Source: Chloroflexota bacterium
GTDB taxonomy: Bacteria; Chloroflexota; Limnocylindria; Limnocylindrales; CSP1-4
Assembly: GCA_003157175.1 (NCBI GenBank)
Contig: PMIQ01000057.1
Span: 2,241-14,861 of the forward strand
Reading direction: 5' to 3'
DNA: 12,621 nt
Shown: piece after piece, positions 8,356-12,621 of the stretch
Layout: every line of letters starts with the position of its first letter
Position numbering within the stretch: position 1 is the stretch's first letter
Program-made: the position numbers and the translations under genes
Notes under the pieces: generated by a model
Seen by the model: the letters and a program-made list of their open reading frames with translations, nothing else
The model's database searches: none
What the model was told of the DNA's origin: nothing

Positions 8356-9908
8356 ACGTCGAGGACCGCCGGGTGGTTCCGGATTGCTGCCGTGACGGAG
8401 TCGGGGACCTCGTCGTCGATCGCCAGCAGCATCAGGGCGTCCTGCCGGGTCGGGGTTCGCGCCAGAGTCATCGCGCTGATGTTCACGTCCGCCTCGCCGA
8501 GCATGAGTCCGATGCGACCCATGGTGCCAGGCTTGTCCTGATGGCGCGTGACGAGCATCAGCGGCGTCGGCGCCATGTCGAGCCAGTGGTCGTCGATGCG
8601 GACCAAACGCGGCTCTCCATTGGCCATCGTGCCGGCCACGACGGCCTTGCCGCTGTCGCCTTCGAGCGTCAGAGTCACCAGTGAGGCGAACGTGCCGGCG
8701 TCGTTGGTCTTGCGCTCATTCACCGTCAGGCCCCGGTTCTTGGCCAGGAACGCGGCGTTGATGAGGTTGACTCGTTCGCTCGTGGCGTTCTCGAGGATGC
8801 CTCGGAGAGCGGCCGCTGTGAGCTGTGAGTCGTCGTAGTTGGCCAGGTCGCCGGCCACGTCCACGGTCAGGGCCTTGATCGCGCCGCGGAAGTACTGAGC
8901 GCCGATGCGCCCGAGCGTTTCGGTGAGAGGCAAGTAGGGCGCGATCGCGCGGGCCGTCTCAGGGGTGAGCAGCGGGGCGTTGACCGCGTAGCGGGCCGAT
9001 CGGCCGGCCAGGACGTCGATGACCTGCTCGCAGGCCTCCTCCGCCACGCGGACCTGGGCCTCGGCCGTGGAGGCGCCCAAATGCGGCGTCAGAACGGTGT
9101 TCGGAGCGGTCAGCAGCGGCGAGTCGACCGGCGGCTCCTTCTCGAAGACGTCGAACGCGGCGCCGGCGATTTTGCCCTCGGTGAGACCCTGGGCCACGGC
9201 CGCTTCGTCGTAGACGCCGCCGCGGGCGACGTTGACGAGCATCACGCCGGGCTTGAGCTTCGCGATCTGGTCCGGGCCGACGATGCCGCGCGTCGCCTTG
9301 TTGAGGGGCACGTGAACGGTGATGACGTCGGCCTTCTCGATGATCGTCTCGACGTCGACCAGGTTGATGCCGTGCAGGGCGGCCTGATCCGCGGTCACGA
9401 ACGGGTCGTAGCCGATGATGTTCATCTCGAGGCCGCGAGCGCGATCGGCCACGGCCTGGCCGATCTTGCCCAGGCCGATGATGCCGAGAGTGCGACCGCG
9501 CAGCTCGACGCCGGTGAAGGCGCTGCGCTTCCACTCACCCTTGCGCATCGATGCGTCGGCGGCGGCTGTCTTGCGCGCGAGCGCCAGCATCAGGGCGATC
9601 GTCTGTTCGGCCGCCGAGACCGTGTTGCCGGTTGGGGCGTTGACGACCACGACGCCCGCCCGGGTGGCGGCCTCGAGGTCGACGTTGTCGACACCGACGC
9701 CGGCCCGACCGATGACGACCAGGCGCGTCGCATGGGCGAGGATGTCGGCCGTCACCTTTACCTGGCTGCGAACGAGCAGCGCGTCGTACTCGCCAATGAT
9801 GGCGGCGAGCTCTTCGGGCGAGAGGCCGATCTTCTCATCGACTTCATGATGGGCCCGCAGGATCTCGATGCCCTGCCTGGCCAGAGGCTCCGCAACGAGG
9901 ATCTTCAT
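8325..9908 (-). CDS. serA: D-3-phosphoglycerate dehydrogenase, long form
   Basis: This enzyme oxidises 3-phosphoglycerate to 3-phosphohydroxypyruvate with NAD+, the first step of the phosphorylated serine pathway, in the cytoplasm. The 527-residue length matches the long (type I) form. Visible in order: RAGVGVDNVD (68-77), Rossmann loop GLGKIG (145-150), catalytic Arg229 (NVARGG), Glu258 (FEKEP) and His276 (TPHLGAS). An intervening substrate-binding (ASB) domain (about 310-450) follows, then a C-terminal ACT domain (about 452-527, with HQDKPGTMGRIG), which in this family senses serine. The ATG at 9908 has a strong AAGGAG 6 nt upstream that overlaps the aminotransferase stop, so the genes are surely co-transcribed. 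The phosphatase gene follows directly or overlaps its end. Confidence 0.97.
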   Translation of the reverse strand: MKILVAEPLARQGIEILRAHHEVDEKIGLSPEELAAIIGEYDALLVRSQVKVTADILAHATRLVVIGRAGVGVDNVDLEAATRAGVVVVNAPTGNTVSAAEQTIALMLALARKTAAADASMRKGEWKRSAFTGVELRGRTLGIIGLGKIGQAVADRARGLEMNIIGYDPFVTADQAALHGINLVDVETIIEKADVITVHVPLNKATRGIVGPDQIAKLKPGVMLVNVARGGVYDEAAVAQGLTEGKIAGAAFDVFEKEPPVDSPLLTAPNTVLTPHLGASTAEAQVRVAEEACEQVIDVLAGRSARYAVNAPLLTPETARAIAPYLPLTETLGRIGAQYFRGAIKALTVDVAGDLANYDDSQLTAAALRGILENATSERVNLINAAFLAKNRGLTVNERKTNDAGTFASLVTLTLEGDSGKAVVAGTMANGEPRLVRIDDHWLDMAPTPLMLVTRHQDKPGTMGRIGLMLGEADVNISAMTLARTPTRQDALMLLAIDDEVPDSVTAAIRNHPAVLDVWVIRAATDR

Positions 9909-9918
9909 CGGATGCTCC

Positions 9919-11085
9919 TTACTTGGTCACGCCGAGGGCCTTGAGTGCCGCCACCTGGGAGGCGGCCACGGCCGTGCCAGGAGTGACGGGTCGATCGAGC
10001 TCGATGAGCGTCTGCTCGAGAACGGCCATCGCGTTCAGAATGTTCGGGATCGTTACGTGGCCGAGGTGCCCGATCCGGAAGATCTTGCCCTTCAGGGCGC
10101 CCTGGCCGCCGGCAACGATGAGCCCGTATTTGCGAAGCTTGCCGTTGAAGGTCTTCCAGTCGAGATCCTCGGGGATCCAGGCCCCGGTGACCGTGTCCGA
10201 GGCGAACTTGGGGTCCGCCAGGAGTTTGAAGCCGAGGGTCGTCAGGCCGGCGCGAACCGCGGCGCCGACGGCCGCGTGGCGCTTCCAGATCTCGGGCAGC
10301 GTCTCCTGCTCCATCAGCTGAAGGGCTACCTCGAGCTGGAACATGACCGCCACGGCCGGGGTCCACGGGGTCTGGCCGGCCTCGGCGCTGGTCTTGTGGG
10401 CGAGCAGATCGAAGTAGAACTTGGGCATCTTCGCCACCGCGGCCGCTTCCCAGGCGCGCGGCGAGACGGCGACGAAGCTGAGGCCGGGCGCGACCATCCA
10501 GGCCTTCTGCGAACCGCTGACGACGACGTCAAGGCCCCATGCATCCGTCTCGAACGGGACGGCCCCAAGGCCCGAGATCGCGTCGACGAGGATCAGCGCA
10601 TCCGGCGCCACTTCGTGGGCGACCTTCGCCAGCGCTTCGATCGGGTTGGTAACTGCGGTGGAGGTCTCGTTCTGGGTCATCAGAACGGCCTTCCATGGGC
10701 CACCGGCCTGGAGGGCCTCGTGGACCTTGGCCGGCTCCGCGGCCTTGCCCCACTCGGAGGCGAGCTTGGTTACGTCCGCGCCGTAGGCGGAGGCGATCTT
10801 GGCAAAGCGATCGCCGAAGGCGCCGATGGTGACCGCCAGGACCTTGTCTCCGGGGGAGAGGAAGCTGACGATCGCCGACTCGAGCCCGCCCGTCCCGGCC
10901 GCCGTGACGATCAGGACGTCGTTCTCGGTCTTATAGAACGTCTTCAGGCGGGCGATGATGCTGTTCTGGAGGACGGCGAACTCCGGGCCGCGATGGTTGA
11001 CCATCTGGCGGGCGCCGGCCTCTCGGACGGCGTCTGGGAGCGACGTGGGGCCGGGAATGCGCAGGTTGGCCTCGAAGCGGTTCAC
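9919..11085 (-). CDS. Class-V aminotransferase (serine/alanine-glyoxylate type), likely phosphoserine aminotransferase
   Basis: This 388-residue PLP enzyme belongs to the alanine-glyoxylate/serine-pyruvate branch of class V. Motifs: the N-terminal LRIPGPTSLP (8-17), RGPEF (32-36), TAAGTGGLESA (61-71) for the cofactor phosphate, VDAISGLGAVP (167-177) with Asp168 over the pyridine nitrogen, and SGSQKAW (190-196) with Lys194 as the Schiff-base lysine. It is the first gene of an operon and ends 10 bp before serA. Members of this branch replace classical SerC in several bacteria and archaea, so transamination of 3-phosphohydroxypyruvate with glutamate is the likely role. Serine-glyoxylate or alanine-glyoxylate activity cannot be excluded from sequence. 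The start is GTG at 11085, fixed by GAGGTGG 5 nt upstream and by homology. The open frame runs on to 11268 but crosses the antitoxin gene. Confidence 0.92.
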   Translation of the reverse strand: MNRFEANLRIPGPTSLPDAVREAGARQMVNHRGPEFAVLQNSIIARLKTFYKTENDVLIVTAAGTGGLESAIVSFLSPGDKVLAVTIGAFGDRFAKIASAYGADVTKLASEWGKAAEPAKVHEALQAGGPWKAVLMTQNETSTAVTNPIEALAKVAHEVAPDALILVDAISGLGAVPFETDAWGLDVVVSGSQKAWMVAPGLSFVAVSPRAWEAAAVAKMPKFYFDLLAHKTSAEAGQTPWTPAVAVMFQLEVALQLMEQETLPEIWKRHAAVGAAVRAGLTTLGFKLLADPKFASDTVTGAWIPEDLDWKTFNGKLRKYGLIVAGGQGALKGKIFRIGHLGHVTIPNILNAMAVLEQTLIELDRPVTPGTAVAASQVAALKALGVTK

Positions 11086-11090
11086 GGGTT

Positions 11091-11097
11091 CCACCTC
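11091..11097 (-). promoter_or_regulatory. Ribosome-binding site of the aminotransferase gene
   Basis: On the minus strand this reads GAGGTGG, 5 nt before the GTG at 11085. It decides the start against the longer open frame that begins at 11268 inside the divergent antitoxin gene. Confidence 0.8.
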
Positions 11098-11136
11098 ATG
11101 CGGGGGAGCAGGACGACGGGTGGATGCTACGAGGCG

Positions 11137-11173
11137 TTGCCCGTTTGCGCCAGTGTGGTATATATGACCACAT
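11137..11173 (+). promoter_or_regulatory. Promoter and palindromic operator of the toxin-antitoxin pair
   Basis: TGTGGTATATATGACCACA (11154-11172) is an inverted repeat with perfect 6-bp arms (TGTGGT/ACCACA) around a 7-bp A/T-rich centre, ending one base before the antitoxin ATG. A -35-like TTGCCC (11137-11142) stands 16 bp before a -10-like TATATA (11159-11164). Transcription would then begin within a few bases of the ATG at 11174. Type II antitoxins with ribbon-helix-helix domains usually bind such repeats to repress their own operon. The site also lies about 70 bp upstream of the divergent serine operon, so it could affect both directions. The A/T island stands out in this GC-rich DNA. Confidence 0.55.
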
Positions 11174-11425
11174 ATGCTGAAGCGGACCACGGTTCTGATG
11201 GACCCCGACCTGCTGGAGCGGCTCGATCGCTTCGCGGCGCGGACTGGCGTGACCAAGACGTCGGTCATCGCGGCCGCCCTGGAGGCTCATCTGGAGAAGA
11301 ACGACACCACGCCCGACCTGCCATTTCTGGCCGTCGGCCGGAGCGACCACGGACGGCTGTCCCTCGATGGGCGGGGGATCGCGCGGCGAGAGGCCGGCCA
11401 GCGGCCTCGCCCGGAGGAGGCCTGA
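11174..11425 (+). CDS. Ribbon-helix-helix antitoxin (VapB-like)
   Basis: This 83-residue protein has an N-terminal ribbon-helix-helix fold: strand KRTTVLMDP (3-11), helix LLERLDRFAARTG (13-25), then TKTSVIAAALEAHLEK (27-42). The C-terminal half (DLPFLAVGR, then RGIARREAGQRP) is unlike the DNA-binding part and is the expected toxin-binding tail. Type II antitoxins of this kind neutralise the adjacent PIN toxin and repress the operon as a complex. The ATG at 11174 has no Shine-Dalgarno sequence. With a -10-like element ending at 11164, the mRNA may be leaderless. The toxin gene follows after 3 bp. The pairing makes the antitoxin call stronger than the fold alone would. Confidence 0.88.
   Translation: MLKRTTVLMDPDLLERLDRFAARTGVTKTSVIAAALEAHLEKNDTTPDLPFLAVGRSDHGRLSLDGRGIARREAGQRPRPEEA
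11413..11420 (+). promoter_or_regulatory. Ribosome-binding site of the PIN toxin gene
   Basis: GGAGGAGG lies 8 nt before the GTG at 11429, inside the last codons of the antitoxin gene. It fixes the GTG start. It is much stronger than anything before the antitoxin ATG, which is unexpected because antitoxin is usually made in excess. Confidence 0.75.
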
Positions 11426-11428
11426 GCC

Positions 11429-11842
11429 GTGGCCATTCTCCTGGACTCGAGCGCGATCCTGGCCGCGGCTGACCAGTCGGACCTGAATCACCGCGCCGCG
11501 CTGGCCTGGTTCGGGCGGGCCAACGAGCCACTGATGATCGGGGCGCTGACCTTGGGTGAAGTGGATCTGCTGCTCCAGCGCGAGCTGGGGCTGCGGGCCA
11601 CGCTGGCGCTGCTCGAGTCGATCCAGAGTGGCGCGGTCAGGGTGGTGGCCCCGACCCAGGCCGACCTGGCACGGGCCGCGGAACTGCTCCGCGAAACGAT
11701 GGAATACCGGCCGCGCCTCACGGACGCCGTTCTGGTCGCCACTGCCGAGCGCCTGGGGATCACGCGTGTTGCCGCGTTCGACCGTCGGCCGATCGCAATC
11801 TTCCAGACCAGGCACGTCCGGGCGCTGGATCTGGAGCCCTAA
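11429..11842 (+). CDS. vapC: PIN-domain ribonuclease toxin (VapC-like)
   Basis: This 137-residue single PIN domain has normal VapC length. The acidic metal-binding residues are present: Asp6 in LLDSSAI, Glu44 in LGEVD, Asp99 in LTDAVLVATA and Asp118 in AAFDRR. PIN toxins are Mg2+/Mn2+-dependent RNases that cut tRNA or rRNA when free of antitoxin. Its target cannot be told from sequence. The start is GTG, 3 bp after the antitoxin stop, with a strong GGAGGAGG. The intact active site suggests a functional toxin. It ends 29 bp from the convergent rarA gene. Confidence 0.92.
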   Translation: MAILLDSSAILAAADQSDLNHRAALAWFGRANEPLMIGALTLGEVDLLLQRELGLRATLALLESIQSGAVRVVAPTQADLARAAELLRETMEYRPRLTDAVLVATAERLGITRVAAFDRRPIAIFQTRHVRALDLEP

Positions 11843-11871
11843 CGCACCATTGCCGTCGGTTGAGGCTCAGA

Positions 11872-12621
11872 TCAGCCCGGAACGTCCCTTGCCGTCGCCT
11901 GGCCGACAGCCGATATGGGCGCCTGCTGCTCGCCGCCGGCATCGCGGCGCTGCTCGTCGGCGAGCTCGCGCAGGCTCTCCTGACGGCGCCGCATCCCTTC
12001 CGAACCGACGGCCATCGGATCCGCCTGCGGCTGCCCCTCAACGGGGCGCTTTCGACGGGGCGGGTCACGTCGGACCTCGCGCAGCCGGTCGAACCGTTCG
12101 CGGATCTTGACCTCGGCTCCCTCGTCGCCGGGAAAGTAGTAGCGACGATCGGCCAGCTCGCCGGGCAAGTACTGCTGCGCCACGTCGTCGCCGGCGAAGT
12201 CATGCGGGTAGCGGTAGCTGCGCCGGCCCGGCCCGCTCGAGCGCAGGTGCGCCGGAACCGGCAGCGAGCCGTGGCCCAGGACGTCGTCCATCGCGGCGAA
12301 GTAGGCGCGACCGGCGGCGTTGCTCTTCGCGGTCGCGGCCAGGAAGACGGTGGCTTGAGCCAGGGCGTACTGACCCTCCGGAAGCCCGACCCAATCGAGC
12401 GCCTGGGCCGCGGCGACGGCGATCTCAAGGGCGCGCGGGTCGGCCAGGCCCACGTCCTCGGAGGCGGAGATGATCAGACGGCGGGCGATGAAGCGGGGAT
12501 CCTCGCCGGCGGCGATCATCGCGGCCAGCCAGTACAGGGCGGCGTCCGGGTCGTTACCGCGGATGCTCTTGATGAAAGCGCTGACGGTGTCGAAATGGCC
12601 GTCACCGGCTCGATCGTAGGA
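11872..12621 (-). CDS. rarA: Replication-associated recombination protein A, C-terminal part (runs off right edge)
   Basis: The minus frame is open from the right edge to a TGA at 11872-11874 and gives 249 residues, the C-terminal part of RarA (MgsA/YcaJ, a relative of clamp-loader ATPases). Hallmarks: AFIKSIRGNDPDAALYWLA, RFIARRLIISASEDVGLADP, the YALAQATVFLA and SNAA segments, and YPHDFAGDDVAQQYLP. RarA is an AAA+ ATPase that acts at stalled replication forks and forms a tetramer through this region. The Walker motifs lie beyond the edge. Conserved sequence ends near REVRRD. About 65 further residues form a charged tail rich in Arg, Gln and Pro, longer than the family's usual end and probably disordered. 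The apparent start at 12519 is internal, because the reading frame with RarA similarity continues upstream. Confidence 0.95.
   Translation of the reverse strand, partial: SYDRAGDGHFDTVSAFIKSIRGNDPDAALYWLAAMIAAGEDPRFIARRLIISASEDVGLADPRALEIAVAAAQALDWVGLPEGQYALAQATVFLAATAKSNAAGRAYFAAMDDVLGHGSLPVPAHLRSSGPGRRSYRYPHDFAGDDVAQQYLPGELADRRYYFPGDEGAEVKIRERFDRLREVRRDPPRRKRPVEGQPQADPMAVGSEGMRRRQESLRELADEQRRDAGGEQQAPISAVGQATARDVPG

Noticed and set aside
11086..11268. N-terminal extension of the aminotransferase frame
   Set aside because: It crosses the antitoxin gene and its operator. GTG 11085 has GAGGTGG at the right distance and begins the family homology.
9868..11472. 534-codon plus-strand open frame
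   Set aside because: It is antisense to serA and the aminotransferase, both of which have complete catalytic motifs. It is a shadow of third-position G/C bias.
11834..11870. GAGCC...GGCTC pairing between vapC and rarA
   Set aside because: The arms are short and imperfect, the loop is about 25 nt and there is no T-run, so there is no real support for a terminator.

Overview
The window is a GC-rich bacterial chromosomal segment (well over 60% GC by eye, strong G/C preference at third codon positions). Gene content and protein style (a MoxR/DUF58/transglutaminase operon, a long-form SerA next to a class-V aminotransferase and a histidine phosphatase, an abundance of GTG starts) suggest Chloroflexota or, less likely, Actinomycetota. 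No rRNA or marker gene is present, so this placement is tentative. I see no tRNA, rRNA, CRISPR array, insertion sequence or prophage structure.

Left part (1-2361): the Ser-rich tail of an upstream protein is followed after 3 bp by a small excisionase/MerR-type helix-turn-helix protein. Convergent to it is a 667-residue protein on the minus strand. It has cysteine-rich zinc-ribbon-like modules at both ends and about 540 residues of Pro/Ala-rich, probably disordered sequence between them.

Centre left (2362-7437): a 361-bp divergent intergenic region leads into a tight plus-strand operon of a MoxR-type AAA+ ATPase, a DUF58 membrane protein and a TgpA-like membrane transglutaminase with an intact Cys-His-Asp triad. 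The last two genes overlap in ATGA. By family knowledge, MoxR works as a chaperone-like ATPase with the DUF58 protein, and the transglutaminase is the probable extracytoplasmic effector.

Centre right (7477-11085, minus strand): a three-gene operon in the order class-V aminotransferase, serA, histidine-phosphatase protein. It can be read as a complete phosphorylated route from 3-phosphoglycerate to serine, in which the transaminase and phosphatase come from families other than the classical SerC and SerB. A perfect 12-bp hairpin lies just after the serA stop, and a perfect 11-bp hairpin lies at the 3' end of the convergent transglutaminase gene.

Right part (11086-12621): an 88-bp divergent spacer carries a perfect-armed inverted repeat over a candidate promoter for a ribbon-helix-helix antitoxin / PIN-domain toxin pair (VapBC-like). 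The antitoxin appears to be leaderless or SD-less. Convergent to the pair is the 3' part of rarA (AAA+ replication-associated recombination factor), which runs off the right edge.

The best candidates for something under-described are the double-ended zinc-ribbon/Pro-rich protein paired divergently with the MoxR operon, and the serine operon with a candidate histidine-family phosphoserine phosphatase.
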